Origin: Paramecium tetraurelia
Taxonomy: Eukaryota; Ciliophora; Oligohymenophorea; Peniculida; Parameciidae
Assembly (NCBI RefSeq): GCF_000165425.1
Contig: NW_001799028.1
Location: 1 to 64,000 of the forward strand
Length of the DNA stretch: 64,000 nucleotides
Reading direction: 5' to 3'
How positions within the stretch are numbered: the first letter of the stretch is position 1; the number at the start of each line of letters is the position of its first letter. Positions 12,153-24,967 of this stretch are shown one piece after another. Made by a program: the position numbers and the translations under genes. The notes below the pieces were generated by a model. The model did no database searches and was not told the DNA's origin. It worked only from the letters and a program-made list of their open reading frames with translations.

Positions 12153-14790
12153 GTTCTTTTATTTAAATATTGTCTAAATAAAAATTAAAGATAAAAGAGA
12201 AGGTTCATGTAAAGATTGACGATATCTATAGAATCTTTATTATAAACAATAAGACATAGTAAGATTAAATAGAGTAAAATGAATATAATATTTCAGAAAA
12301 TTATTATCCTAATGTTGTATATCCATCTTCGATTTAAGATAATGTTATTTCTAAACTTTTTCAAATACGCACAGAATCTGGACTATTATAGTGATTAGGG
12401 TGCTTTAACAAGTCCATAAATTAAAATTGTGCCTAAAAAGATAGACATTTTAGTCTTAAAGAATTAGCCATTGGTATCGATTATTTAAGTGAATTTTATA
12501 TTTATTCATTAATAAAATAAAATACCACTATACAATATATTAATAATAAATATAAATTCCAAACGTGATACAATTCTTATTCAGTGTTGAAACTAGGTTT
12601 AAATCTAATAGTAATCTATATATAAGTGTATTGATCAATAATATATGATATTTAATTTTGAGGCATATGCGTAGATGTTAGCTATTTCAAAGTACCACTA
12701 TTATATTTGATGGACTCTTAATTTTTTTTGAACTATGGAATTAAAATTATTATTCACAAGGGAGAGCAATAAAACCTTTAATAAATAGATTCTTTTTAAA
12801 TATACTATCAATATCACTCTTAATATAATTTATAAAAAATACCCCTCCTAAAAATAAAAGGAAAGAATTATTCAGGTTAGATGTATCCTCCTTGTATTAG
12901 ATTAAATTAATTAGGAATACATTTTAGGAAGATGAATTTGATATTTGTCAATATATTAAATAAATTAATTGAGAAAACTTGTAAATTTTTATATTTATTA
13001 TTATTAATTTATTTTTTTATTTTGGATGTTTTCCATTTACATCTTAATTCAACCAAGCTGAATTGTATTACGATGAATATTAATTATTACCTTTACTAAC
13101 CGCTCTTAACAGTTAAGGAAAAACACCATTAGTCTTAAGGAATATATATTAAAAGGAGAATAAATATATTTAACTATATACTAATTAAATTTGAGTTTAT
13201 TATTATTATAAAGAAATAAAAAACTTAATTTCAATTAATAGTTCTTGGATAGAGATGTGGTCTAAATGCATCTCCCCTCTAGTTTAGAAAAATGAGTTTC
13301 AAAAAATTTGTTTGTTAAATTAACAAATGTTGTGAAAAAAAATTATTTACCACAAGAAAAAAACAGAATCAATAATTTATTTTGTTCTGCTCAAATAGGT
13401 TACAAATAAAAAATTGAGATAAGATTATAAAGAAGATAGAGCAATAATCAAACATATATGATATATCCCTAGTAAGTAAATACTTTAGTACAAATTTAAA
13501 GCAATTATGAATTTAAAAATAAAGTAATTCTCTTTGAACTCAACTGTCATTTTTATCAACTTTATTTAAACAAATTTATTGGAAGTAACCCTTAATCATA
13601 ATCATTTATGTTTAAATTTGTTATCAGTCATTTGTAAAAAAAAAAAGTTTAAGTGAATTCCACATAAACTATATATTAGGAAAATTGATTCAGAAAGATT
13701 AGAAACTCTCAAAATTAATTTATTTTAATTTGATTAATGAATGCAATTAATTATATCCGATTGATAGCTTTTTCTTTAGAATTTTAAGGAGATAAAGAGG
13801 ATAGTTATTGAAAAGCATGATTTCAAATTAACAGGATGTCTTTTTGCAACTACATCAAATTTGTGGCCTTTATTTGTTTAAGAAAATTAGATAAAATAAG
13901 AATAATTTGGATATTCTATTAGAAAAATAAAACTTATTGGTATAAAATCTCAATTAGATTCTAGATTTAAATTAGAAGACAACTTAGTTAAGCAAAAAAT
14001 CCCTTTAACTCTATCCGAGAAGTTCAACTTTCTTTAATTACTCAATTGAAATTGACAAATTAATTTTAATCCTACTTAATGATTATTTCTCTGTCTATCC
14101 TAGATTTCATTATAGAACCTTTGAAATCTTTTAAAATTATGTAAAATAAAATAATAGTTAATAGACCTATCGATAAATTCCAATCCACTAAAAAAATTAA
14201 ACCTATTACTAATGATATCCTCGGCATAAATAACTTCGTTTTCAATTTAAATACCTATAAAAAAAATATAAAGATCTGGATGAATCCCTAGTGAGTAAAA
14301 ATTATTAATAATAATAGTTTCTTTAAATTTAGAATATACTTTTACTATCCTACAATAAAAAATTGTTTGTGAGTCAAAAGAAGGAAAATAGATTATTTTA
14401 TCATATCTATTCTATTAACTCACGGCTATTAAATTTTCTTGATAATCAAATAAATGAATTTGATAATTCTAGAATTCTATAATTTTTATAATTTAATTTC
14501 AAAAGTATTATTTATTCATATTATTATTTTTAATAGAAATACAACATATGATTAGCAATCAAGACCTAATTTGTTTAAATATGCAATATACCAAAGAAAA
14601 TGCTTTGAAAAATGTAAACATATAAAATCCCTTAACAAAAAACAGTCTAGCATAAAAGCTTTTGTAATGGAATAGCTTGCCATTAATCAATTTTGAACCT
14701 ACTAAATTAGATATATATTTTGGAGTTTTCTTACATTAAATTATAAAATCCTCTTAAAATTTATAGTTAAAAATTCTGTACTAAGATATT
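12153..14790. other. Unresolved AT-rich interval
   Basis: Between about 13700 and 14790 all three plus frames, and also a minus frame, stay free of TGA for 70-140 codons, which is expected from base composition alone when only one stop codon exists. No frame shows a domain I recognise. Plausible tiny introns can be drawn (for example 14505-14536) that would extend the downstream E3 ligase gene upstream, but competing models fit equally well. From 12153 to 13600 I see nothing gene-like. Confidence 0.4.
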
Positions 14791-16426
14791 ATGAATAAAA
14801 TTCAATTTGAGATTAACAATAAATAACACCTGTATGCTGAGCTTTGTAGGAAGATAACGAACAAAGACACCCTATACCCTTTCCCCGATTAATTTGACTT
14901 TAAAACCTTTGATTAATCAATTTAAGAAAGCTTGGAAATTGAAATCTGTAATCTTCAATTTTGGCAGAATAAATTATATCAAAGTACTAAACTCTAAAGC
15001 AAAGAACCTTTATAATTTAAAATTTTATTCTATCAATTTAGTATTGATAATAATGTGAAACAACTTCTCATATTTTCAACTAACAAAAATTTTCAACCAA
15101 GGTTGTAATCATTTCCAATTGTATCACAATTTTATTATCCAAATACAACTAGAGCCACTTATATAAATCCTGGCGAGTAATCAAATCAAAATGATATTCG
15201 GTAAACAAATCAGTATACTAACAATATTTCATTTAAATAGCAAATTCTACCAAAGGGTTTTTTTCCTTTACCATAACAAACCTTTAATTAAAGCAAATTC
15301 AATAGCTGTGCTTCTGCCAAGGGTCCTTAAGAATTTTAATTCAATAATCCAAATTAAATTAACCCTAATTTTCAATTTCCTACTCCTAATGGATTTTAAA
15401 CATCAGCTTAGATATAAGGGGATAATAGGAATTAGTAAAACAATAATTTTGTTTCTTAATATCCTTATTAAAGGACAGAATATTAACAATAAAATATTTA
15501 GTTTAATCTTGCTAACTAGCAATCAAGTGCTAATGATGATACTGATGTGTTTCGCACAGAATAAATAGCTACAAAAGAATCAGTTGTAACCAATCCGAAA
15601 CCATAAAATGAAGGGAGAATACTAACCAAAATGATTTAGAAAGAAGGAGAGAAATCTGAGTGTTCAGTATGTTATGAAAATTATTATTAAAAACCTGATG
15701 AAGCAATTATGACCCCTTGCTGCAATAAAATGGCTCATAAGCCATGTATGTTAAATATGTTAAATGATAACGCTAAATAATAGATGAATTTAGAAACAAT
15801 TAGATGCTATTTATGCGAAAAGTTACTAAAGGAGTACTAAGAGTTTCTAAGAAGTAATATTCCTAAGTAACTTATTTTTAACATAAAACTCAGAGAAGTT
15901 TTGGCAAAAGTTACTTCAAAATGCTGTAAATGTAACTCACCGATACAAGCAAGCACAGAATATAAATAGGTGTAAATTTAATGCTTGAAATGTAATACTA
16001 TACTTTGCCGTTATTGCTATTAAGAATATCACGGAGAAAATCAAGCAGTAATTTATATTTTAATAGAATTAGTCATGTCCAAATCTGTTAAAAGAGATTT
16101 TAAAAGCAATCGATGGTATGCCAGTTCTAGTTTGTCCATTTTGTGGTACAATGCAAACAAAAGATGAGAAATGTAATCATGTGAAATGCCACGTTTGCTA
16201 GAAAGATTTATGCTCAGCATGTTCTGTTGATAGATCTCCAATAATGGATCATGGCAATCATTATCACAGGGTGGGTTGTCCTGACTATTAACCATGGATA
16301 TAAAATGGCAAAGTGATGACAGAACCTAAACTCGAGAAAAGAAGCTGTCAAAAATGTAGAGAAACAGGTTAAGCATGTCAATTCCCTATAAGTTTGGAAG
16401 AATACAAATAATTAAAATAGTTTTGA
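14791..16426 (+). CDS. RING-between-RING (RBR) type E3 ubiquitin ligase
   Basis: Predicted E3 ligase taking ubiquitin from an E2 onto its own catalytic Cys and then to substrate. The protein is about 536 codons. The N-terminal half is Gln/Asn-rich and unrecognised. A RING-like domain begins at C291 (ECSVCYENYY) and runs through HKPC and CYLC. An in-between-RING Cys cluster follows (CCKCNSPI, CLKCNTILCRYCYQEYH). The last zinc domain is VCPFCG...KCNHVKCHVC...LCSACS, where the Cys before NH is in the position of the catalytic Cys. One 25-nt intron (16048-16072) is needed and restores the frame exactly. Upstream ATG 14548 is in frame without a stop, so the true start could be there. Stop TGA at 16424. 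Confidence 0.85.
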
Positions 16427-17036
16427 ATTTGTGAAAATGTTATAATAATTATATTTAATAAGATGTTTAAATCTTCTAAAGAACATGTTTCATAAATTAT
16501 TCTCTTAAAGAAATTGAGATAACTGGTTAGATTAATTATTTAATCTCCCATTATTTTCTAGTATTAAATTATTAATACTAATTTTTCTTTGCTCAATCTA
16601 TATAAATTTGGTTATAGAATTAAATAAAGAAGAATTAGTTGATATTTTTAAGTTGGAGTAGTATTTAAATAAGTAAATAGATACGCATTAGTTTTATTAT
16701 TATCAGTTAAATTACACTTGAATAATAGTCATTAAATAAAGTAAGAAATTTATAACCAAGTGAGCCACAATAATTCAACTACTAATAAACTTTACTAAAT
16801 ATTTGTATTAAAAAAGAATAATTCTCACAATAAAAGATTGAGGGTGCAGTTATTTTAAATTCCATCATCTAAGGAAATTTCTAAAATTATTATCATTATT
16901 CATATTCTTAATGAAATAACTTTTAATTACTCAAAGTTTATAATTAAAGTTGATTTAAACCCAATTTATGGTAAAAATGTCTTATATTCATTAATATTTA
17001 TAAACTAATTACTTAAGTCTTAGATTATGTTCAAGA
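16427..17036. other. Intergenic
   Basis: AT-rich spacer after the E3 ligase gene. No TGA-only frame here has recognisable coding character and no RNA gene is visible. Confidence 0.5.
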
Positions 17037-17201
17037 ATGAAGTTTGATTTTTGTTTTATCAAGTCGCAAGAATATGAATTTAACTTTAGAAATCTCATCT
17101 AGAACGAGGGGATACCAATTGTAATTCCAAGAAATGATTTCATTATTTGTTATTCCAAAAGCCTATAATTATTGTAGAATAATTTAAAACATTTTTATTG
17201 A
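17037..17201 (+). CDS. Possible small protein or gene relic
   Basis: A 54-codon frame begins MKFDFCFIKSQEYEFNF and continues with a balanced composition (NEGIPIVIPRNDFIICYSKS) before a TGA. It looks more protein-like than random AT-rich sequence, but no family is recognised. It sits only 25 bases upstream of the Cys-rich gene on the same strand, so it could be a truncated copy of another gene. Confidence 0.3.
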
Positions 17202-17225
17202 GATTATAATTAAATAAATTAATAG

Positions 17226-20200
17226 ATGATAAAATTATTCTCATTTATAGGATTCCTTTTCACAGTGCTAACTAAATTAATAGTGTATGAATAAAAATTT
17301 AATCATGCTTTGAATGGTATATACATTATTAATAAAAGATTGGGTTAATAATAATAATAATGAGAATCTTAACTATTAAATTGATGCTTCAAATAATATT
17401 TAAGAAACTCCTAAATTAAATGAAAACACAATAATATAAAGATTTTTTAAGTTTCCACCACACAATTAGCTTTTTATAGACATAAATATTATTCTAAATA
17501 GAGCTTTAGATTTAGTTGTGTAGATAGGCAATAAGAAATATTTATCATTTGCTTAATACGACGCATCTAATCCGACGGCAACTTGTAAGTTTACCTTTGT
17601 TCATTTATATGAAATTGATGTAATCACAATATCAGCACAAAAAAATCCATCGCAATTAATTTCTTTCGACTGGGCATTAAAATAAATATCAATATATATC
17701 GAAGAATGTCCAGCAACTTGCAGTTACTGTCCAGATCTTTATGGAGTTGATGCTTGTTCTCAATTTTCAGCACTTTTTCCATTTTAAGGATTGTATTCTA
17801 AAGAAGCTGATAATTGGATAATCACACCAAATATTTAAAATTCTTCTACTAACTAACCCATCTCTTCACGTATCAAAATTTATTATAATAGAAAATGTGA
17901 TTTTTTACCAACTTGTCTCTAATACTTATTCTTTAAAGCTTGAAAGAACTGTTGCCATTCCAAGTAATTATGGAACTATTATAAAATTCAAGCTTATCTT
18001 TAAACAATAATGGCTTAATTATGTTCAAATAAAAATAAATAATTATTTCATTTTAATACATTATTCTTAAGCAACAGCAATGATGATAAATACAAATGGT
18101 AATAATTATCCAGGTTGGACATATACTAATAATTATTTTTTCTATTAAGTATCAGTGAGTAATTCTGACTACAATATTCAAATTAAAAATATTCTAGTAT
18201 ACATCTAGTATTAAAATGATAACAATGACTATTTTAGCATTTAAGAATTTAATATTTATTATAAAAAATTAGAAGCTTATTGGATAGATCAACTTCAAGG
18301 TTGTTTTACAATTTTATTTAATAAATGTGTATAATGCCAAGAAGGCTGGTATTTCAGAAATGATGAATAAATATGTGTTCCTTAATGCGGTGATTTAATA
18401 ATATAAGGTTAGGAAGATTGCGATGACGGAAATACTGAAGCATATGATGGTTGTTTTAATTGTAAATTCTCATGTGCTAAAAATTGTAAATATTGTGTTT
18501 TTGGAGAGTGCTTACTTATGGAAAAATAAAAATAGGGAATAGTTACAATAGAAAAGGATTGCTAGAGAATTGGTTACATTTCAAGAATAGGATATTATTA
18601 TGATATATAAATGGATGATTGTCAACCTATATGTGGAGATGGAATAGTAAGCATGCATGAGGATTGCGATGATTAAAATGATACTCCTTATGATGGCTGT
18701 TTTAATTGTCGGTTTTCTTGTCCTACCAATTGTCTTTTTTGTTAATATGGTAGATGCCTATATTGTACAGTTGGATATGATTTGCAAAGAGGTAGATGCT
18801 AACCTGTTTGTGGAGATTCTAATGTGTTAGAATAAGAAACTTGCGACGATGGTAACGATCTTCAATTCGATGGGTGCCATAACTGTGAGAGTAGTTGTTA
18901 ATTAGAATGTACAATGTGTTAAAATACATAATGTTATTAATGTCTAGATGGTTGGACTCTAGAGGAGGGGAAGTGTTAATAAGTGTGTGGAGATTCAAAA
19001 GTGGCAGTGGCATCATACGAATTATGTGATGATCCAGCTGATGTTAATTGTATTTAGTGCCTTTACTAATGCTCAGAAAATTGTTAGAAATGCGATGTAC
19101 CACTTTCATGCAACCTTTGTGAGGACACTTATACATTGATAAAAGGCTAATGCAAATCAGTTTGTGGAGATAAGATGATAAACCCTCTTTATGAGGAATG
19201 CGATGATGGTAATGATATTCCATTTGATGGCTGTCATTATTGTTCGTTATCATGTTCTTTCGGTTGCATAACATGTGAAGAGAACAATGTTTGTAAACAA
19301 TGCGATCCAACAAGTTACTTTTTAAATTCCACGACTGCCTTATGTCAAGAGATTCCCTAACAAATTATTGAAGGAGAAGAGGAAGAGGAAGGTTAAGACG
19401 AAGTACAGACAGAAGAGATATTATGTAATGACAATTTTATACTAATTAATGGAAAATGTGAAAGTTTGTGTGGTAATGGAATGCTTGCTAGCTTATACGA
19501 GGAATGCGATGACAATAACAAGAATAGTGGAGATGGTTGCTCATCTTATTGTAAATTGGAGGATTCTTTTATTTGTTTAAATACAGAAGATTCATTCAGT
19601 ATATGCTCATTCATCATCCTTCCAGATTTCAACCTTCGATCTTTGAGTGATGCTAAAGATTAAACACAAATCATTGAGTTAACCTTCACTGAAAAAGTCA
19701 AAATGTTCTAAGATACTGTTCTTGAAGACATAAGCAAATTTACTATTACACCTTAAACTGAATATGAAATGAAAATTGTCCCTATAACTAATTTAACCAC
19801 AATGATAAGCAATCCTAAATATTAATTTAAAATTCTGTTTTAACAACCTATCTAGAACCCTATGCTTCAGATTAGTTTTGCTAAACAATAAATTTTTAAT
19901 GCTAATGAAATGGAATTAAAAAAATTGGAAAAATTAATTAGTTTAGGGAGTCCTTTTGTGATGTCCAAAGAAAGCAAAGAATATGTCACTTCTATTGTTA
20001 AAATGAATGATGCTATGATGTATACTACGATAGCTATATCTGGCTTTGCTCTATTAACAGGAACTCCAGCCATGTTATTCAATCTAATAGATTTACTATA
20101 ACAGCTTTCTTATATTCGATTTATGCAATATAAATTTCCATCTCATCTGCGCTAGTTTCTTGAGAGTTATACCAAGATTTCCTTAAAACCTGTATTAGAT

Positions 20201-21223
20201 TACCTTAATTTAGATTAAATATTGACAAATCTAAATGGTGGCTAATTACCCTTCCAACCTAGAAAAAACTAACCCTCCAGTTAAGCAGACCCTTTAAATC
20301 AGTTTTATATTATGAATGCTAAAAGTTGTTACTTTTCACTGGTTGCTTCTTTTTTGTCTTATGTAGTATGCCTCATATTCTCTAAAACAAGTGCCTTAAA
20401 CTATTTCAATAAAATTATCATTCAAAAAGGGATGAAATTAAGGAATTTAACTAAGGTCTTTTAACTGTACCATAACTTATAAGTAGCATGCATAAAATAC
20501 AGAAATTAATACTTTTACTCTGGATTGTTTCAAGTCTACTACACAATTATGCATCAATTTTTATTTAGTGCATTCCTCCAATTTCCTAATTATACATTTA
20601 CATCATTATTTGAGGCTGTTAATTCATTAAATGCAATATTAGCGTTAGGTTTCATTTTATTTGTAGAATTCTAATAATTTATAATTACTACAGGATCTAT
20701 AAAGAATATAAATGATTGGAAATTCTTTTTTGATGGGATAAACAAAAAATTTTGGTCTTAAATTTTAAAGCCTATTTAAATGTTAAAGATAACAACTTAT
20801 ATTTTTTCAATTGTATTTTTAATGGATTATCCTGAAGCATAATCATTTGTTTTATCAGCCCAATCTAGTTTTTATGTGGTGTATTTGATATTATTCAAGC
20901 CAATGGATATTGGTTTTGAGTATATAAAATTAGTCTCACGAGAAGTCCTTTTCATTTCTACAATTTGTTCTTTCTATGTTTATAGCTATGATTTAGATGA
21001 CGAAAAAATGTTATTACTTGGTTGGGCACATATAGCACTGTTCACTTCTATATTAGGCTCTAATTTACTCCTTGATATTGGTAAATACGTTAAACTAGGA
21101 TATGACAACATCCAGATAAAAAAGCTAAAAATCGAGAGACGATTGAATTACCAATATCAGAATAATTATCTGCACTAATTCATAATGGTAGAATATGGAT
21201 AACGAGCTAGATTAAGATAATGA
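17226..21223 (+). CDS. Secreted/membrane Cys-rich repeat protein
   Basis: Large surface or secretory-pathway protein of about 1317 residues. A signal peptide opens it (MIKLFSFIGFLFTVLTK). Two introns restore the frame: 17317-17338 (22 nt, ending AAAG) and 17870-17891 (22 nt). The ectodomain carries six units of the pattern C-G-D-G...E-x-C-D-D-G-N...D-G-C..C, the myxococcal-type disulfide repeat that is abundant in ciliates, between about 18380 and 19610, interleaved with Cys pairs of the type C..C...C. The last third (about 20000-21180) has several hydrophobic spans, suggesting a multi-pass C-terminal membrane domain. The signal-peptide exon joins in frame with LND|WVNNNNN, which supports the start. 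Its ligand and role are unknown. Confidence 0.88.
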
Positions 21224-21474
21224 TAATTTATTTTGTCCAAGTTAATATTGTTTTAATTATTTTTCAATAGTCTTAAGTATTATTATTTAATTAGAATAAT
21301 TTCTGGATTTAAGCATTCTTTATTTTAATCATTCAAATACTTTTATGTTATTCAACCCAGATAATATATACGTTTTATATATTAACAAACACTAGTCAAA
21401 AATGAAATATTAGACTATTATTTTTTAAATAATTAATTTTTATTAGAAGGTTATTTAAAACAAAAATAACAATA

Positions 21475-22323
21475 TCAATTCTTTTATGCTATTATTCTTC
21501 TGATAAGAAATTGAATTTAACTAACTATGTCTTAAGGTTGGACATTGAGAATCTACGAACATGTTTCAACTATAACATTAGCCTACATCTTTTTTAGATT
21601 CATGTATTCTGTGCATATGCCCTTTATCCAATGCCAGCAATCTCGTAATTAAGGTTTGGAATGCTGAAATATATCCTTTGGAGTTAATTTAATTACTAAG
21701 TCTTAAACACATCCAATAAATTTGTCTTATTTAATGCACTTTTATTATAATCTATGAACTTCTTGTATAACATTTTCTGTTTTTAAAATTTCAGCTAACT
21801 CCTCAAAAATTCTTTTCCAACAGTTCTAATCATCATATTTGGATCTAGTCCTTTTTCTACTATAATCTTAAGTTTAATCTTATTCATAGGTAATGTCCAA
21901 TAATGTAGAGTGCATTGATTTATTTCGAAATTGCTTTTATTGTTATAAACTGTCAATAGTAGACTCTAATTCTTAAATCTTATAGATGAGCAAATCCTTT
22001 TATTGAGTGAGATCTTCGATTATTTGCATCATATTTTATTTTGTTCTACTTAATTCATCTTGAAGTAAGTTGATCTGCTATCGTAATGATTCACAGTCAT
22101 CTTCTTATGATTCAGTCAATTACAGTACATCTGAAGAGGTTGACAAATACTTGCGATCATCTTCGTTATTTTTTTGAATTATTTTCAAATTATCTTTATA
22201 GCATTAAAGTTTTCTTTGTATTAGTTAATAGTCCTACGGATCCTCTTCTTGAGTATTTAGAGTACAAACTGAAGGAATCAGTTGTGTGGGATGGGAGTAT
22301 TACTATTATTTGTTTTTATACAT
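21475..22323 (-). CDS. Coiled-coil protein of unknown function
   Basis: Intronless frame of 282 residues. Residues about 60-135 are heptad-like and rich in Gln, Glu and Leu (SLRQQINLLQDELSRTKQN), consistent with a coiled coil. The C-terminal 110 residues are compact and hydrophobic/charged (CWKRIFEELAEIL...DCWHWIKGICTEYM), suggesting a helical domain. I do not recognise the family. The start is the first ATG (MYKNKQQQYS). The stop lies about 250 bases from the converging Cys-rich gene. Confidence 0.75.
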
Positions 22324-22387
22324 AAATGAATTTAATAATGTTGCTAAATTGTAATATAATATATATTTGGATTAATATTATAGATGA

Positions 22388-24041
22388 TCAATCTGCATTG
22401 TAATCGTCCAATTTCTTAAGCAATTACTATTCGTATCCAGCACTGTAATATTGGATGATTTCTGGTGGATAAAAGGAATTGATTTCGTCGATGTATTGTC
22501 TTAACTTGGAGCCAGGATTTGCTTTGATTTCTTGGATTTTCTTTAATCCTTCTGACAAAACAAACTGTCTAAAGATGATATAAGGGATTGTATACTTTTT
22601 TGGCAGCATTATCATTAGGGCAGAGTCTTTTGGAATTGATGCAAGACATATTATAAAATATCAGGGGGAGCTTCTGAGATTAATGGTTCTAGAGCAGGCA
22701 AGTAAGTGCACATTTATAATATGGATTTCAAAGCTTAACTTGATTTCTTTTTGAGATCTTCACTGGAATCAGGGAATTTATAAACCTTAAGATGTGAGGA
22801 GCATTTTTACAGCTAACAAATGGGATGGAACATCAGCTTCAGCCATGGCTCTTGAATGATCGGCTGAATGTCCACCAATCATTCCAAGAGACCAAGCAGA
22901 AGCACTCTTGACTGATTGATCAGGTTCTTTTATTAGAGCATCTTTTAATGGGGCAATTCCTTTGGCTGCAATGATTCCCATGGCCAATGCTTCATCAAAG
23001 GCTCCGATGAACCCTAATGTCATGATGCCTGGTAAACGTGCATCTCCTTTGGCCTCATTGATGTAATCAACAATAGACACAACAGCTCCTGCACTACAGA
23101 TCATTTTAGCTAGGTCTTAAGATTGTCTTGCGATTTCTCTAATGCATGTTGCTGCAGCTTTTCTATCTATTAGATCAATGGGATGTACCTAACTCCAGGG
23201 TCAGTGTCTTTCAATCTATATAAGATTTTGGGGAAGATGTCAACATCTACAATAGCTTCTGCCAAATCTATTGTGTGTTTAGCTATATTGGCCAAACAAA
23301 AGCAAACAGATCTCTTCAACTCAGCATCATGATGAGGAATCAAGGCACTGAGAAATGGTGCAGCACCTGCATCAACTACATTCTAAGCCAATTCGGCTGA
23401 ATGCTTACAAATTTCTGATAGAGCTCCAGCTGATACTCTTTTCAATGTAGTTTCTGGTTCCTAAATACAGAGCACCAATAATGGAACTGCTCCTGCATCT
23501 ACCACAGCCTAAGCCAAATCTGCTGTGTGTCTAGACAGAATATGTGTGATACTTACTTGGCAATGTAACGAAGAGCACTGGCTGCAGCTTCTTTGACACT
23601 TGGATCAAATTCTTCTAAACACTAGACCAAAGCTTCCAAGGCTCCAGAATTCACGACTGCCATTGCCAAAGTTGAAGAATGTTTAGCAACGCATCTAAGT
23701 ACAAATGCTGCAGCCTTTTTGTAGAAACGATTTTGTTCTCCCAACGAACTCACTAATTATGGCAATATTTCATTGGAAACAACTGCTTCAGCCAAATCTT
23801 CTGAATGCTTGGCCAATCTTCCCAATGCCAAGGCTGCTGATTATTGAATTGATGGCACACAATCTAAGAGCAAAGGTCTCAATAAGGACATCACACCTAT
23901 AAGATTGGTTACGGTTTCATTACCTGCTGATTGCAATGCCTCAATATTTTATGGTCTTTTTGCTAACTCAGCCACTGTCTACACAAATTAAACTCTTGCT
24001 TTCTGATAAACTTCAAAAGGTTGTAACACTGCACGACTCAT
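22388..24041 (-). CDS. PF16: PF16/SPAG6 axonemal central-pair armadillo protein
   Basis: Ciliary structural protein of the C1 central-pair microtubule, required for motility in other organisms. The product of about 515 residues begins MSRAVLQPFEVYQKARVQF and consists of armadillo repeats throughout (AAAFVLRCVAKHS, AVVDAGAVPLLVLC, LKRSVCFCLANIAKHT). It ends with the family C-terminus VLSEGLKKIQE...FYPPEIIQYYS. Introns: 23531-23556 (26 nt), 23163-23188 (26 nt), 22786-22810 (25 nt, ending AAG) and 22565-22595 (31 nt, ending CAG; a 27-nt form from 22569 is also possible). One extra base is needed out of the reading frame at the GGG run 22618-22620 (between TLP and NDNAAKK). Family and start are secure; the single-base disruption is most simply a sequence error. 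Confidence 0.93.
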
Positions 24042-24914
24042 TTTTAATTTATTATTGAATTAAATTATATGTACAGATCATGTTAAATAATCCGAAAATA
24101 ATATATTATTTATTCCTCATCATTCTTTTTTCTCCTTTTTCTAATGTTTGCTATGCAACATCGACAATAATGCTATTCATAGTTGAATTACATTTTACTA
24201 TAAATCACAATGAATGAAACACTGACCACTGTTCTTATGTCGTTCACATTGTTGGACTATACACTAAGCTGGGGTTTCAAGTGGAAATTCCAGGCATACA
24301 CATTTGCTATTGCAAACGAATACGTGATGAAATTGTCTATTGTTGATTATCGCATAATCTTAATTGATTCTACTTGTGATTTCGATTCCAACAAACCGAA
24401 ATAGATCACTAAATTCGTTATTGAGAATCCCACTGTTGTTATCACTGCCAATTCAACCATACTTGGATTTGGCTGACTTAAAACATGATGATAACAATTT
24501 GACAGCGTAATACATTAAGAAACCTTGTCAGACAAGTTCAATCCGAATTTTAAGGTGTAATGAGAATCAAGAAAACTTGAGATTCTCTTTATTACAAAAG
24601 GATTCCCCAAAACTATAGTTATAATGAACACATAGAATGCCAATTTCAATGTTTTTGGGTCAAGCAACGAATGTCTATTATGCAAATACATCTACGAATA
24701 GAGTTATACTTACTTCAAGGAAGAATCCTTTGATAAATGTATTGACGAATGTGATAAAGGTATATAATAAGAATCCGAACTCTTTGTTTGAATTGTAGAT
24801 CCCAATCATGGTTAAAATGGCTGACAACACATAAAGGGGCATTTTGTACTCAGAAACGTCGAAGACCACTGAAAAACCAATGTGCACCAAAGCCAAGATT
24901 ATTTTGATTAACAT
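24038..24914 (-). CDS. Multi-pass membrane protein, unknown
   Basis: Exon 1 (24714-24914) begins MLIKIILALVHIGFSVVF and contains two or three membrane spans. A 22-nt intron (24692-24713, GTAAGT...GTAG) leads into MYLHNRHSLLDPKTLKLAFY with another span. The same frame then stays open to a TGA at 24038-24040 that overlaps the PF16 ATG, and passes a hydrophobic stretch (VELAVITTVGFSITNLVIYF) and a basic Cys-rich tail (CRCCIANIRKRRKK). The 5' part is convincing. The 3' end is not: another frame also looks partly protein-like after about 24480, so an unseen intron or frameshift is possible and the true stop may be earlier. Confidence 0.5.
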
Positions 24915-24967
24915 TAATAATATTACACATTTACAAATAAATAAAATGATATTTTAATGTAATTGAG

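Noticed and set aside
15191-15568. 125-codon plus-strand frame
   Set aside because: It overlaps the E3 ligase coding region in another frame; the ligase frame carries the real zinc motifs.
24210-24404. 64-codon plus-strand frame beginning MNETLTTVLMSF
   Set aside because: It lies opposite the membrane-protein exon on the minus strand and has no supporting exon or motif.
24562-24587. Near-perfect hairpin, GAGAATCAAG paired with CTTGA-GA-TTCTC
   Set aside because: It looks like a terminator, but it sits inside a probable exon and ciliates do not use bacterial-type hairpin terminators.
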